DNA of 64,000 bases from Advenella sp048381675 (lineage in GTDB: Bacteria; Pseudomonadota; Gammaproteobacteria; Burkholderiales; Burkholderiaceae_B): assembly GCF_048381675.1 (NCBI RefSeq), contig NZ_JBLWIS010000005.1, forward strand, positions 1 to 64,000. The letters are read 5' to 3'. Both the position numbers and the translations under genes were made by a program. Positions 52,137 to 62,184 of this stretch are shown here, in pieces; the stretch's first letter is position 1; every line of letters begins with the position of its first letter. The notes beneath the pieces were generated by a model. That model made no database searches. It was not told where the DNA came from and saw only the letters and a program-made list of their open reading frames with translations.

Positions 52137-53180
52137 TTAGTCATTAATAAAGATGGGACCCAGTTTTTCCAGATGCTCAAGTGCTTCTCCGCACCCTTTG
52201 ACAACGCAGGTAAGGGGATCATCGGCCACGACCACTGGCAAGCCGGTTTCTTCCTGGAGCAACCTGTCAAGGTCTTTCAGTAAAGCCCCACCACCCGTTA
52301 ATGCGATACCTTTTTCGGTAATGTCTGCGCCTAGTTCCGGCGGCGTTTGCTCCAGGGCAATTTTAACCGCAGAGACAATCTGGTTCAAGGTGTCGGACAA
52401 TGACTCGAGAATCTCGTTGGATGAAACGGTAAAGCTGCGCGGCACACCTTCGGACAGGTTCCTGCCCTTGACTTCCATCTCGCGGACTTCGGTACCCGGG
52501 AAAGCGGATCCGATTTCTTTTTTAATCAGTTCGGCAGTGGGCTCACCAATCAACATGCCATGGTTACGGCGAATATAATTGATAATCGCTTCATCGAATT
52601 TATCGCCACCCACACGCACGGATCCCTTGTAAACCATGCCACCCAGCGAAATAATGGCTACTTCAGTAGTGCCGCCACCAATATCCACAATCATGGAACC
52701 GCTGGCGTCCGAAACATTAAGCCCGGCACCCAGGGCAGCCGCCATGGGCTCTTCGATAAGATAAACCTGGCTTGCACCTGCTCCCATGGCCGCCTCACGA
52801 ATGGCGCGTCGTTCTACCTGGGTGGACCCGCATGGCACACACACGATGATGCGAGGGCTTGGCGCAAACATGCTGCGTGGATGAATGATACGGATAAACT
52901 GCTTGATCATTTGCTCGGTAACGGTAAAGTCGGCAATTACCCCATCTTTCATGGGGCGAATGGCTTCGATATTGCCTGGAACACGTCCCAGCATTTGCTT
53001 GGCGGCATGACCGACTGCCTGAATGATTTTACGACCATTGGGACCACCTTCGTGGCGAATCGCAACGACCGAAGGTTCATCAAGCACAATGCCTTTTCCA
53101 CGAACGTAAATCAGGGTATTGGCGGTACCCAGGTCAATAGCCATATCTGTTGACAGATAACTTCTTAAAAATCCGAACAT
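52137..53180 (-). CDS. mreB: Rod shape-determining protein MreB
   Basis: Bacterial actin that guides side-wall synthesis. The start MFGFLRSYLSTDMAIDLGTANTLIYVRGKGIVLDEPSVVAI gives 347 residues, exactly the E. coli length. The phosphate loops (DLGTANT, IVDIGGGTTEVA) and the adenosine motif ALTGGGALLKDLD are present. The frame is open 20 codons further upstream, but the ATG at 53180 is the conserved start. It is the first gene of the cluster and divergent from gatC across 238 bp that must hold both promoters. Confidence 0.97.
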   Translation of the reverse strand: MFGFLRSYLSTDMAIDLGTANTLIYVRGKGIVLDEPSVVAIRHEGGPNGRKIIQAVGHAAKQMLGRVPGNIEAIRPMKDGVIADFTVTEQMIKQFIRIIHPRSMFAPSPRIIVCVPCGSTQVERRAIREAAMGAGASQVYLIEEPMAAALGAGLNVSDASGSMIVDIGGGTTEVAIISLGGMVYKGSVRVGGDKFDEAIINYIRRNHGMLIGEPTAELIKKEIGSAFPGTEVREMEVKGRNLSEGVPRSFTVSSNEILESLSDTLNQIVSAVKIALEQTPPELGADITEKGIALTGGGALLKDLDRLLQEETGLPVVVADDPLTCVVKGCGEALEHLEKLGPIFIND

Positions 53181-53418
53181 TTTTCGCGCAGGTAAAAATT
53201 TTAGAGGAGATAAAAGCGCAGCGACAAGCCCAGCGCACATAACGATTAAGATAACTTATAATGATAACTGAAAATTGCTGCCAACTATCGGATTTAGTGC
53301 GCCAACACATTGTTTTCTTTGTAACCTTGTGCTGTTTTCTTTACTGAATTCCACAGTATTTTATTTTATTTTTTGTATACGTCCTTTTTTCTTTTTATTT
53401 TTATATCGCAAGAATTAT

Positions 53419-53727
53419 ATGTCACTCTCCCTAGAAGATGTAACGCGTATTTCGCGCCTGGCACGACTGGAACTGACTCCTGAAAAAAAGGAGCTGGCCC
53501 TGAACGAACTGAATAATATTCTGGGACTGATCGAGAAGCTGCAATCCGTGGATACTACCGGTGTCGAGCCCCTTGCCCATCCGTTATCCGCGCATGAAGA
53601 CATAACCCTCAGACTGCGTGAAGATGTCGTTACCGAAACCGGCTCAGAATCCGGACGCGACGCCATGCTGGCCAACGCCCCAGCCACCGAAAACGGCTTA
53701 TTCCTGGTCCCTAAAGTTATCGAGTAA
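53419..53727 (+). CDS. gatC: Asp-tRNA(Asn)/Glu-tRNA(Gln) amidotransferase subunit C
   Basis: Small stabilising subunit of GatCAB, which amidates mischarged Glu-tRNA(Gln) or Asp-tRNA(Asn). MSLSLEDVTRISRLARLELTPEKKELALNELNNILGLIEKLQSVDTTGVEPLAHP is the classic GatC sequence, giving 102 residues from the ATG at 53419. The frame extends upstream to 53275, but the added T-rich-encoded residues are not family-like. gatA starts 2 bases after the stop. Confidence 0.95.
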   Translation: MSLSLEDVTRISRLARLELTPEKKELALNELNNILGLIEKLQSVDTTGVEPLAHPLSAHEDITLRLREDVVTETGSESGRDAMLANAPATENGLFLVPKVIE

Positions 53728-53729
53728 CC

Positions 53730-55262
53730 ATGAGCAATACAACCACCCACTCCTCTTTTTCCAGCATTGCCGAAATGCGCAAGGCGCTGGACAGCAAGCA
53801 GGTTAGCGCGACCGAACTGGCGCAAGAAGCGCTGGACCGTGCCAATGCGGCAAAACACCTTAACATTTTCCTGCATATCAACCCGGAAGCTACCCTGGAA
53901 CAGGCCAAACAGGCAGACCAGCGCATTGCCGAAGGCAAACAGCATTTGCTAACCGGCATCCCGATTGCCCACAAAGACGTTTTTGTGACACGCCAGTGGC
54001 GTACCACTGCGGGCAGCAAAATGCTTGAAAACTATACCAGTCCCTTTGATGCCACGGTTGTCGAGCACCTGAAAAATGCAGGTGCCGTCAATATCGGCAA
54101 GCTGAATTGCGATGAGTTTGCCATGGGTTCGGGCAATGAAAACTCCGCCTTCGGCGCCTGCCTTAACCCTTGGGATACCAGCGCGGTTCCGGGTGGTTCA
54201 TCGGGCGGCTCGGCAGCTGCCGTTGCGGCCGGAATTGTAGCGGCTACCACCGGTACCGATACCGGTGGCTCGGTTCGCCAGCCATCTGCCATGTGCGGCG
54301 TCAGCGGCATCAAGCCAACCTATGGCACAGTATCCCGCTTTGGCATGATCGCCTACGGGTCAAGCCTTGACCAGGCTGGCCCGATTGCCGGCAGTGCCCA
54401 GGATCTGGTCGAACTGCTTGACGTGATCAGTGTTTTCGACGAACGCGACTCCACCTGCATTGAAACCTGCGATGGCACACCTAACAGTCAGGGACGGGTC
54501 AAGCAGGCTTACCTGGACAACCTGGCCAACCAGAATGCCCAAGGCAGCAAGCCCCTGAAAGGCTTGCGCATTGGTGTACCCAAAGAGTTTTTTGGCCCGG
54601 GCCTGTCCGCAGATGTAGCCAGCGCCATTGAAGCCGCCCTGCAGCAATACGAAGCGCTGGGCGCTGAGCGGGTTGAAATTTCCCTGCCCCGCACCGAGCT
54701 GTCCATCCCCGCTTACTACGTGCTTGCCCCTGCCGAGGCGTCCAGCAACCTGTCTCGCTACGATGGCGTGCGGTATGGCTATCGCGCCAAAGAATACAAG
54801 GGCCTCGAAGAAATGACCAGTCGTTCGCGGGCACAGGCCTTTGGTCCCGAAGTGCAGCGTCGCATCATGATTGGCACCTATGTTCTGTCGCAAGGCTACT
54901 ATGATGCCTATTATCTGCAGGCACAAAGAATCCGCCGTATCATTGCCAACGACTTCCAGGCCGCCTTTGCCTCCCAATGCGATGTCATCATGGGGCCTGT
55001 CAGCCCTGCCGTTGCCAAAAACATTGGCGACAACCGCGATGACCTGACTGCCGACTGGCTGGCCGATATCTACACACTGGGCGTCAGCATGGCAGGCTTG
55101 CCAGCCATGTCGATTCCTTGCGGCTTTGGCGGTGCCAACGGCAACCGTCCAATTGGACTGCAAATCATCGGCAACTACTTCAATGAAGGCAAAATCCTTG
55201 CCATTGCAGATCGCTTCCAGCAACACACTGACTGGCATACACGTAAACCGGAAATCAAATAA
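53730..55262 (+). CDS. gatA: Amidotransferase subunit A (GatA)
   Basis: Glutaminase subunit of GatCAB, 510 residues, of the amidase-signature family. The catalytic Lys lies in IPIAHKDVF (about 79), followed by the Gly/Ser-rich VPGGSSGGSAAAVAAG and GTDTGGSVRQPSAMCG containing the cis-Ser and nucleophile Ser. It releases ammonia from glutamine for GatB. It is coupled to gatC on the left, and its stop overlaps the gatB start by one base (TAATG). Confidence 0.97.
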   Translation: MSNTTTHSSFSSIAEMRKALDSKQVSATELAQEALDRANAAKHLNIFLHINPEATLEQAKQADQRIAEGKQHLLTGIPIAHKDVFVTRQWRTTAGSKMLENYTSPFDATVVEHLKNAGAVNIGKLNCDEFAMGSGNENSAFGACLNPWDTSAVPGGSSGGSAAAVAAGIVAATTGTDTGGSVRQPSAMCGVSGIKPTYGTVSRFGMIAYGSSLDQAGPIAGSAQDLVELLDVISVFDERDSTCIETCDGTPNSQGRVKQAYLDNLANQNAQGSKPLKGLRIGVPKEFFGPGLSADVASAIEAALQQYEALGAERVEISLPRTELSIPAYYVLAPAEASSNLSRYDGVRYGYRAKEYKGLEEMTSRSRAQAFGPEVQRRIMIGTYVLSQGYYDAYYLQAQRIRRIIANDFQAAFASQCDVIMGPVSPAVAKNIGDNRDDLTADWLADIYTLGVSMAGLPAMSIPCGFGGANGNRPIGLQIIGNYFNEGKILAIADRFQQHTDWHTRKPEIK

Positions 55263-56716
55263 TGAATTGGGAAATTGTCATTGGTCTGGAAACGCATGTA
55301 CAGCTTTCCACACAATCTAAAATCTTTTCAGGCAGCAGCACCGCTTTTGGCGCCGCCCCCAACACGCAAGCCAATATGGTTGACATGGCCCTGCCCGGCA
55401 GCCTGCCTGTCATGAACAAGGCGGCCGTCGAAAGAGCCATCCGTTTTGGCCTGGCCATTGGTGCCGAAGTCGCACCCTACTCTGTATTTGCCCGTAAAAA
55501 CTACTTCTATCCCGACCTACCCAAAAACTACCAGATCAGCCAGTACGAGCTACCGGTTGTCGTGGGCGGAAAAATTTCCTACTTCGTCGGACAAGAAGAA
55601 AAAACCCTCAACCTGACACGGGCCCACCTTGAAGAAGATGCCGGCAAATCCCTGCACGATGACTTCATCGGCCCGTTGGGCGAACTGTCCACCGGGATTG
55701 ACCTTAACCGTACCGGCACGCCATTGCTGGAAATCGTGACCGAACCCGAACTGCGTTCGGCTGCCGAAGCTGTTGCCTATGCCAAAACCCTGCATGGCCT
55801 GGTGGTCTGGCTGGGTATTTGCGACGGCAACCTGCAAGAAGGCTCATTCCGCATCGATGCCAACGTCTCTGTGCGTCCCGTAGGCCAAAAAGAATTTGGC
55901 ACCCGTGCCGAAATCAAGAACGTCAACTCATTCCGTTTCCTTGAGCGCGCCATCCTTTTTGAGGCCCGTCGCCAGATCGAACTAATCGAAGACGGCGGTA
56001 CTGTTGTGCAGGAAACCCGCCTGTACGATGACGTCAAAGATGAAACCCGCAGCATGCGCACCAAGGAAGACGCCCACGACTATCGCTATTTCCCCGACCC
56101 TGACCTGCCACCGCTGGTGATTTCACAGGAATGGAAAGAGCGCGTGAAAGCCAGCATGCCCGAACTGCCGGCCGCCCGCCGCGAACGTTACTGCGACGAA
56201 CTGGGCCTCCCCGCCTATGATGCAGCCCAGCTTACCGTTTCACGTGCCATGTCCGACTATTTTGAAGAAACCATCAAGGTACTGCCTGAAGGCAATGCCA
56301 AACTGGCTTCCAACTGGATCATGAGTGAGTTGTCGGGTGCCCTTAACCGTGATGAACTGGACATTGAAAACAGTCCGGTCAGTCCCGAACAGCTGGGCAA
56401 GATGCTGCTACGCATTATTGACAACACCATTTCCAACAAGATCGCGCGTGATGTATTTGCCGATATGTGGGCCGGTGAACACAATCGTGATGCCGATGCC
56501 ATCATCGAGGCAAAAGGCTTGAAACAGATTAGTGACAGCGGGGCCATTGCCGCCATGATTGACGAAGTATTGGCCGCCAACCCCGAGATCATTGAAGAAT
56601 ACAAGGCTGGCAAGCCAAAAGCCTTTAACTCTTTAGTGGGCAAGGTCATGAAAGCAGGTAAAGGCAAAGCTAACCCAACCCAGGTTAATGAGCTCCTTAA
56701 AGAGAAACTGGGGTAG
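55262..56716 (+). CDS. gatB: Amidotransferase subunit B (GatB)
   Basis: Kinase and transamidase subunit of GatCAB, 484 residues. The start NWEIVIGLETHVQLSTQSKIFSGSS, NYFYPDLPKNYQISQYE and SVRPVGQKEFGTRAEIKNVNSF are diagnostic, and the YqeY-like tRNA-binding tail ends with GKANPTQVNELLKEKL. The presence of the complete gatCAB suggests that at least one of Gln-tRNA and Asn-tRNA is made indirectly, or is redundant. It is followed by a repeat cluster. Confidence 0.97.
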   Translation: MNWEIVIGLETHVQLSTQSKIFSGSSTAFGAAPNTQANMVDMALPGSLPVMNKAAVERAIRFGLAIGAEVAPYSVFARKNYFYPDLPKNYQISQYELPVVVGGKISYFVGQEEKTLNLTRAHLEEDAGKSLHDDFIGPLGELSTGIDLNRTGTPLLEIVTEPELRSAAEAVAYAKTLHGLVVWLGICDGNLQEGSFRIDANVSVRPVGQKEFGTRAEIKNVNSFRFLERAILFEARRQIELIEDGGTVVQETRLYDDVKDETRSMRTKEDAHDYRYFPDPDLPPLVISQEWKERVKASMPELPAARRERYCDELGLPAYDAAQLTVSRAMSDYFEETIKVLPEGNAKLASNWIMSELSGALNRDELDIENSPVSPEQLGKMLLRIIDNTISNKIARDVFADMWAGEHNRDADAIIEAKGLKQISDSGAIAAMIDEVLAANPEIIEEYKAGKPKAFNSLVGKVMKAGKGKANPTQVNELLKEKLG

Positions 56717-56747
56717 GTTGCTAAGAAGCATCTTGTAGCGCAAGGCG

Positions 56748-56952
56748 ACCACCCCGTCAGGCTTCGCCTGCCACCCCTCCACGGGAGGGGAATGGTTTGG
56801 GGCTTCGTTTGGGCGTTGGGGTTTGCTTGGGACTACCCCGTCAGGCTTTGCCTGACACCCCTCCGAGGGAGGGGAATGTGAGGCACAGGCGTTTCCACGA
56901 AGAAGGAAAATTCCCCTCCCTCGGAGGGGTGGCGCGAAGCGACGGGGTGGTC
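56748..56952. repeat. Three copies of the ACCACCCCGTC...AGGGGAAT repeat after gatB
   Basis: Plus-oriented copies at 56748-56793 and 56832-56877 face a minus-oriented copy at 56909-56952. Each is about 45 bp: CCACCCCGTC, a small GGCTTCGCC-type hairpin or its GCGCGAAGCG variant, then CCACCCCTCC...GGAGGGGAAT, which is self-complementary. The region lies between the convergent gatB and soxG genes. No gene is seen in 56717-56996. Confidence 0.85.
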
Positions 56953-56996
56953 ACTTCCACTCGCTTAAAAACAGTCCTGCCTTTAAAGTGCTTGCC

Positions 56997-57596
56997 TCAA
57001 GAGAGCAGATAATAATCATACGCAGCATCCAGCAGCATTTTTACCGTATATTCGGCAAAGCTCCTGCGCACCAGCAAATGCCAGCCATCGGACACCGGCC
57101 TTACGGCAATATCCGACTTGAAAAAATGCGACTGGGCACACTGCCCCTTGCCAAACACACTGGTATCAAAATCCAGCGGGCAGCCTTTGTTAAGCACATC
57201 TGTGACCATGCTCCCACTTAAATGCAGCAAGGTGTAGCCACTGCTGACATCAAGCACCCGGGCAAACGAACCTGCCAACAAAGCCTGGATTTCATCAACC
57301 GGTGCCGGCATATCAACCGGCCCGACTGACTGGGCCAGCCACTCATCAGGCCCCAGCCACCAGATCACATGCCGGTCATTTTCCGCAACCGTATTAGGTT
57401 GCACAGGAAATTGAAGATTAAATGAATTACCCAAAACCCTGGCAACATTGGCATCACCAAGGTCGGCCCGCACATTATGCAATGCACGAAAGGGTAGCTC
57501 TCTTAAAAGGAATTTTTCTGGTGCTTTGCCGGCGGCCTCTTCCAGCAAAACCTGCACATTAAACAATGGCGACTGCATATTCACATCAAGCTGCAT
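56997..57596 (-). CDS. soxG: Sarcosine oxidase gamma subunit
   Basis: Fourth structural subunit of heterotetrameric sarcosine oxidase, 199 residues from the ATG at 57596 (MQLDVNMQSPLF), which has AAGGGGG 8 bases upstream. A further ATG at 57617 is also in frame. Family features include the RELPFRALHNVRADLGD-like and WWLGPDEWLAQ blocks and VLDVSSGYTLLHLSG, homologous to the GcvT-like fold. It overlaps the soxA end by about 11 bases and is the last gene of soxBDAG. Confidence 0.88.
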   Translation of the reverse strand: MQLDVNMQSPLFNVQVLLEEAAGKAPEKFLLRELPFRALHNVRADLGDANVARVLGNSFNLQFPVQPNTVAENDRHVIWWLGPDEWLAQSVGPVDMPAPVDEIQALLAGSFARVLDVSSGYTLLHLSGSMVTDVLNKGCPLDFDTSVFGKGQCAQSHFFKSDIAVRPVSDGWHLLVRRSFAEYTVKMLLDAAYDYYLLS

Positions 57597-60594
57597 GCTG
57601 GCGACCCCCTTCTTCATCCAAAAACACCGGACTGCAAACCTTGGCTTTCACAAAACCGGTTTGCCCTGTCCATACCACAACCGTTGAGCCCAACAGGCTG
57701 AAACCATCCTTGATAACCGCCAGGGCGATTGAGCGTTCAAGCGTTGGACTGTAATAACTGGAGGTGACGTGGCCCAACATGGGAGCCGGACGCTGTATGG
57801 TTTCTTCCCGCAATACTTGCGCACCTTCGGGCAGAACCTGTTCCGGGTCATCAGACAGCAGGCCCACAAACTGTTTACGGCCACTGCCTGCAGTATGGCT
57901 TCGACTTAATGAACGCTTGCCAATGAAATCCTTGGTTTTGGCCACCAGGCCATCCATGCCCAAATCGGCAGGCGTCATGGAACCGTCGGTATCCTGACCC
58001 ACAATAATGAAGCCCTTTTCAGCCCGCAGTACATGCATGGCTTCGGTACCATAAGGGGTAATATTGAATTCCTGCCCGGCCTGGATCAGGGTATCCCAAA
58101 CCGCCCTGCCATAATTGGAAGGCACATTCACTTCATAGCTAAGTTCACCCGAAAAACTGATCCGCATGATACGCACCGGAACGTTCATAATGCTGCCTTC
58201 ACGGAAACTCATGAACGGAAATTGCGCGGGCGAAAAATCAATGTCGTGACACACTTTTTGCAGCACCTTACGGGCATTTGGCCCGGCTACGGCAAAGGTG
58301 GAATAATGGTCAGTTAGCGAAGCCAGGTGAACTTTCAGCCCGGGCCATTCAGTTTGCAACCACCTTTCCATCCATTGCATGACCCTGGCTGCGCCACCGG
58401 TGGTGGTGCTAAGCAAATAATGGTTCTCGCCAAGGCGGATATTCACCCCATCATCAAAAACCATGCCATTTTCATCAAGCATCAGCCCGTAACGGCATTT
58501 GCCAATGCCCAACTTGTTCCAGGCATTGGTGTACATGCGATTGAGGAATTCGGCAGCGTCGGGGCCCTGAACATCAATTTTGCCCAAGGTAGAGGCATCC
58601 AGAATACCCACCCCGTTACGCACAGCCAAGCACTCGCGCCTGACGGCTGCCTGCAAATCTTCATTGCCAACGGCGTAATAAAGGGGCCGCTTCCAGTTAC
58701 CTACATCTTCAAATACCGCGCCATGCGCTTCATGCCAGGCATGAATGCAAGTAGTCCGGACCGGTTCAAAAAAATCCCCCAGCTCACGCCCTGCCAGAGC
58801 ACCAAAGGTAACCGGCGTGTAATTGGGCCGAAAGGTGGTGGTGCCGGTTTGCGGTATGGTTTGCTTCAGGGCTTCGGCCAAAATAGCCATGCCATTGATA
58901 TTGCCCAGCTTTCCCTGGTCGGTGCCAAACCCCAGCGCCGTATAGCGCTTGACATGCTCAACCGACTGATAGCCTTCGCGCGCGGCCAGATAGATATCGG
59001 CGGCGGACACATCATTCTGGTAATCGACAAACTGCTTTTCACCCTGGCCAATCTGCTCCCTGTCACCAATTAACCATAGTGGCAGAATGGGGTTTTCCCG
59101 GTATTCATCCAGCTCCCAAAACACGGGCTGTACGGCAGGCAAGCCGAGCTGTTCAAGCATATCGCTGGCCGCCTGCTGGCCACCGGCCAATGCCTCTGAC
59201 AGCAGGAAGTCTCCATTGGCTGCTCCCACGCTGGTTTCAGCCTGGACCGAAACACCCGGCAGAAAGCAGGCTTTTTCATCCGACCAGGCGGCTTTACCAC
59301 CAGACTGGGCAAACAAATGCACCACCGGGCTCCAGCCACCTGAAACCCCTAGCAGATCGCAGCACAAGGTAGCCACAATCTCGCCCAGATGGCCTTTTCG
59401 ATAAGAGGCCACGCTGACCTTTTCGATATGATGGTCAAACTGTTCGCTGAAGGCTTCAAGCACCACCGATTCAAAAAGAATGGAAATACTCATGGCATGT
59501 GCACGTTGCGGCAAGGTACCACCAGAAACGGGTCGTGCATCAATCACCGTGACATTCGCACCGTGCTGCTTCAGGGCAATGGCCGCGCGATAGCCTTCAT
59601 CATTATTGGTGAAAACCAAAGCCGACTTGCCTGGCAAAATCGCATAGCGATTCACATAAGTGGCAATGGCCCCCGAAAGCATGATGCCCGGCAAATCATT
59701 ATTGGCAAAAACCAATGGCCTTTCATGGGCCCCCGTGGCCAGAATGACCTTGCGGGCTCGGATTTTCATGATCCGTTCACGGGTTCCCTTACGTTCGGCC
59801 AACGGCAAATGGTCCGTCAGGCGCTGGCAAGCCGTCACCAGGTTATGATCCTGATAGCCAAAAGCGGTCGTACGCAAAAAAACCTTCACCTTGGGCAATT
59901 GCGCCAATTGCCGCATGATGCCGTCTATCCATTGCACTGCACTCATGCCATCAATGGTTTCATCACTGGACAGCAACGTGCCGCCCGCCTCTGCCTGGTC
60001 ATCAAGCAAGATAACCCGTGCACCGCCCTTTCCGGCAGCCAATGCTGCAGCCAGCCCGGCCGGGCCAGCCCCCACCACCAGAATGTCGGCATGCATGAAC
60101 TGCTTTTCATAACGATCGGCATCACGGGCTTTGGGGGCCACACCCAAGCCCGCCATCTCACGGATTTTTTCTTCGAAGCGGGGCCAGTACTTTTGCGGCC
60201 ACATGAAGGTTTTATAGTAAAAACCGGCAGGCAGGAAACGCGACAACTTCTGCACAAACGCCATTTTGTCATGGGCCAGGCTAGGGCTTACATTCACACT
60301 GCTGGCCACCAGGCCCTCATAAAGCGGAACCTCGGTTGCCTTGGCATTCGGCACGGTATAGGCACCGGTTTCAAGCTGGACAATCGCATTAGGCTCTTCA
60401 ACCCCGGCAGTCATGATGCCACGCGGACGATGGTATTTCCAGCTACGCGCCACAAACTGCACGCCATTGGCCAACAAGGCCGAGGCAAGTGTGTCGCCCT
60501 CGTAACCCTGATAACTTTTTCCATTGAACTGGAAACGGATTTTACGAAGCCGGTCAACCCGGCCTCCTTCCTTGACCCTGAACGACTGGCTCAT
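57586..60594 (-). CDS. soxA: Sarcosine oxidase alpha subunit
   Basis: Large subunit, 1002 residues. The N-terminal ferredoxin-like region (FQFNGKSYQGYEGDTLASALLANG) is followed by an NAD-binding domain (ILVVGAGPAGLAAALAAGKGGARVILLDD, about 170-200) and a second nucleotide site. The C-terminal aminomethyltransferase domain (about 620-1000) passes the formaldehyde unit to tetrahydrofolate. The complex converts sarcosine to glycine, H2O2 and 5,10-methylene-THF in the cytoplasm. It overlaps soxD by 4 bases. Confidence 0.95.
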   Translation of the reverse strand: MSQSFRVKEGGRVDRLRKIRFQFNGKSYQGYEGDTLASALLANGVQFVARSWKYHRPRGIMTAGVEEPNAIVQLETGAYTVPNAKATEVPLYEGLVASSVNVSPSLAHDKMAFVQKLSRFLPAGFYYKTFMWPQKYWPRFEEKIREMAGLGVAPKARDADRYEKQFMHADILVVGAGPAGLAAALAAGKGGARVILLDDQAEAGGTLLSSDETIDGMSAVQWIDGIMRQLAQLPKVKVFLRTTAFGYQDHNLVTACQRLTDHLPLAERKGTRERIMKIRARKVILATGAHERPLVFANNDLPGIMLSGAIATYVNRYAILPGKSALVFTNNDEGYRAAIALKQHGANVTVIDARPVSGGTLPQRAHAMSISILFESVVLEAFSEQFDHHIEKVSVASYRKGHLGEIVATLCCDLLGVSGGWSPVVHLFAQSGGKAAWSDEKACFLPGVSVQAETSVGAANGDFLLSEALAGGQQAASDMLEQLGLPAVQPVFWELDEYRENPILPLWLIGDREQIGQGEKQFVDYQNDVSAADIYLAAREGYQSVEHVKRYTALGFGTDQGKLGNINGMAILAEALKQTIPQTGTTTFRPNYTPVTFGALAGRELGDFFEPVRTTCIHAWHEAHGAVFEDVGNWKRPLYYAVGNEDLQAAVRRECLAVRNGVGILDASTLGKIDVQGPDAAEFLNRMYTNAWNKLGIGKCRYGLMLDENGMVFDDGVNIRLGENHYLLSTTTGGAARVMQWMERWLQTEWPGLKVHLASLTDHYSTFAVAGPNARKVLQKVCHDIDFSPAQFPFMSFREGSIMNVPVRIMRISFSGELSYEVNVPSNYGRAVWDTLIQAGQEFNITPYGTEAMHVLRAEKGFIIVGQDTDGSMTPADLGMDGLVAKTKDFIGKRSLSRSHTAGSGRKQFVGLLSDDPEQVLPEGAQVLREETIQRPAPMLGHVTSSYYSPTLERSIALAVIKDGFSLLGSTVVVWTGQTGFVKAKVCSPVFLDEEGGRQHAA

Positions 60595-60866
60595 GCGGCA
60601 TCTCCTTTCTGAACCGGGACTTCTGCCTGTTCAAAGGCATACGTGACGGTATCCCTGTGCAACGTAAACCAGCGTCGGCAACCATGCACATGCTGCCACT
60701 GTTCCTGCTGCAGGCCACGTGTATTTTTCCGCATAAAAAGATAATCCCCCCAGGCTTCATCGCTTAACGACTCGGGGTTGGCAGGCCTGACAATACCCGC
60801 CTCACCACCCGCTGCAAATTCGGATTCGGCCCTTTCTCCACACCACGGGCATTTTATCAACAGCAT
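60591..60866 (-). CDS. soxD: Sarcosine oxidase delta subunit
   Basis: Small zinc-binding subunit of 91 residues. KCPWCGERAESEF gives Cys6 and Cys9, and HVHGCRRWF gives His59 and Cys63, the expected zinc ligands. The middle (ESLSDEAWGDYLFMRKNTRGLQQEQW) is strongly family-like. The stop overlaps the soxA start (ATGA), and soxB lies 22 bases upstream. It stabilises the alpha-beta complex. Confidence 0.93.
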   Translation of the reverse strand: MLLIKCPWCGERAESEFAAGGEAGIVRPANPESLSDEAWGDYLFMRKNTRGLQQEQWQHVHGCRRWFTLHRDTVTYAFEQAEVPVQKGDAA

Positions 60867-60888
60867 ATTTTTTTCCTTCAGGCTTTAA

Positions 60889-62136
60889 CTAATGGGCAAC
60901 ACCAGCAGCCCCATGCTCATCAATCAGGTGGCCGGTATAAAAACGGTCAATGGAAAAGGCCGCATTCAGCGGGTGAGGGTTATCGTTGGCAACCGTATGG
61001 GCAAACACCCAGCCAGAACCAGGCGTGGCCTTGAAGCCTCCGGTACCCCAGCCGCAATTGAAATAAAGTCCCTTGACGGCCGTTTTCGAAATAATTGGGC
61101 AGGCATCCGGGGTGACATCAACAATCCCGCCCCATTGCCGGTTCATGCGCACACGACTAAGCACCGGGAACATTTCAACAATCGCCTGCAAGGTGCCTTC
61201 TATGGTGTGAAAACTGCCGCGCTGCCCGTAACCGGTGTATTGGTCTATGCCAGCCCCGATCACCAAGTCTCCCTTGTCGGATTGGCTGATATAGGCATGC
61301 ACGGCATTGGACATGATAACGGTATTGATAACAGGCTTGATGGATTCCGAGACCAGGGCCTGCAAGGGATGGCTTTCGATGGGCAGGCGAATCCCGGCCA
61401 TCTCGGCCAAGACACTGGAGTTGCCCGCCACAACCACCGCCACTTTCTTGGCCTTGATGAAACCCTTGACGGTATCAACACCGGTAACGGCGCCATTTTC
61501 ACGACGAATGCCGGTTACCCCACAGTTCTGGATAATATCCACCCCACGATGGTCGGCCGCCCGTGCAAAACCCCAGGCAACGGCATCGTGCCTGGCTACC
61601 CCGCCACGCGGCTGGAAAGAAGCCCCCAGTACCGGATAGCGGCTATTAAGATTGATAATCGGCACCCGTTCCTGCACCTGATGAGGGGTCAGGAATTCGG
61701 CATCAATATTATTAAGCTGGTTGGCATTGACGCGACGCTGCGTGTCACGCACTTCCTGCAAGGTATGGGCCAGGTTCATCACGCCCCGCTGGCTGAACAT
61801 GACGTTATAGTTCAGGTCCTGGGACAGGCCTTCCCATAGCGACATGGATTTTTCATACAGCAGAGCGGCTTCATCCCACAGGTAATTGGAGCGCACAATG
61901 GTGGTATTGCGGGCCGTGTTGCCACCACCCAGCCAGCCTTTTTCAAGCACGGCCACATTACGGATGCCATGCTCTTTGGCCAGATAGTACGCGGTTGCCA
62001 GGCCATGACCGCCCCCACCCACAATCACGACATCGTATTCTTTCTTGGGTTCGGGACTGCGCCAGGCGCGTTCCCAGTTCCGGTGATAACTTAGCCCGTT
62101 GCGGACCAGACTGAAAATGGAATATTTCTGACTCAT
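60889..62136 (-). CDS. soxB: Sarcosine oxidase beta subunit
   Basis: Flavin subunit that oxidises sarcosine, 415 residues. The FAD-binding VVIVGGGGHGLATAYYLAKEHG (about 36-57) and the DAO-type fold are clear. GGVARHDAVAWGFARAA places His183 where heterotetrameric enzymes carry the covalently bound FMN (inferred by family pattern). It is the first gene of soxBDAG. glyA and purU, often in such operons, are absent. The upstream 62137-62410 consists of repeats, so the promoter must lie close to the start. Confidence 0.94.
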   Translation of the reverse strand: MSQKYSIFSLVRNGLSYHRNWERAWRSPEPKKEYDVVIVGGGGHGLATAYYLAKEHGIRNVAVLEKGWLGGGNTARNTTIVRSNYLWDEAALLYEKSMSLWEGLSQDLNYNVMFSQRGVMNLAHTLQEVRDTQRRVNANQLNNIDAEFLTPHQVQERVPIINLNSRYPVLGASFQPRGGVARHDAVAWGFARAADHRGVDIIQNCGVTGIRRENGAVTGVDTVKGFIKAKKVAVVVAGNSSVLAEMAGIRLPIESHPLQALVSESIKPVINTVIMSNAVHAYISQSDKGDLVIGAGIDQYTGYGQRGSFHTIEGTLQAIVEMFPVLSRVRMNRQWGGIVDVTPDACPIISKTAVKGLYFNCGWGTGGFKATPGSGWVFAHTVANDNPHPLNAAFSIDRFYTGHLIDEHGAAGVAH

Positions 62137-62184
62137 ACTTCCTCTTGCAACTGGTGGGATAATAAAGGTTTCTGTAGGTTTTCA

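Noticed and set aside
53275..53418. N-terminal extension of gatC
   Set aside because: The extra 48 residues are Phe/Leu-rich translation of AT-rich promoter DNA; GatC begins at MSLSLEDV.
59389..60612. 407-codon plus-strand ORF opposite soxA
   Set aside because: Antisense shadow of the strongly conserved soxA coding frame; composition is that of a reverse-frame artefact.
60892..61839. 315-codon plus-strand ORF opposite soxB
   Set aside because: Entirely antisense to soxB; no recognisable domain.
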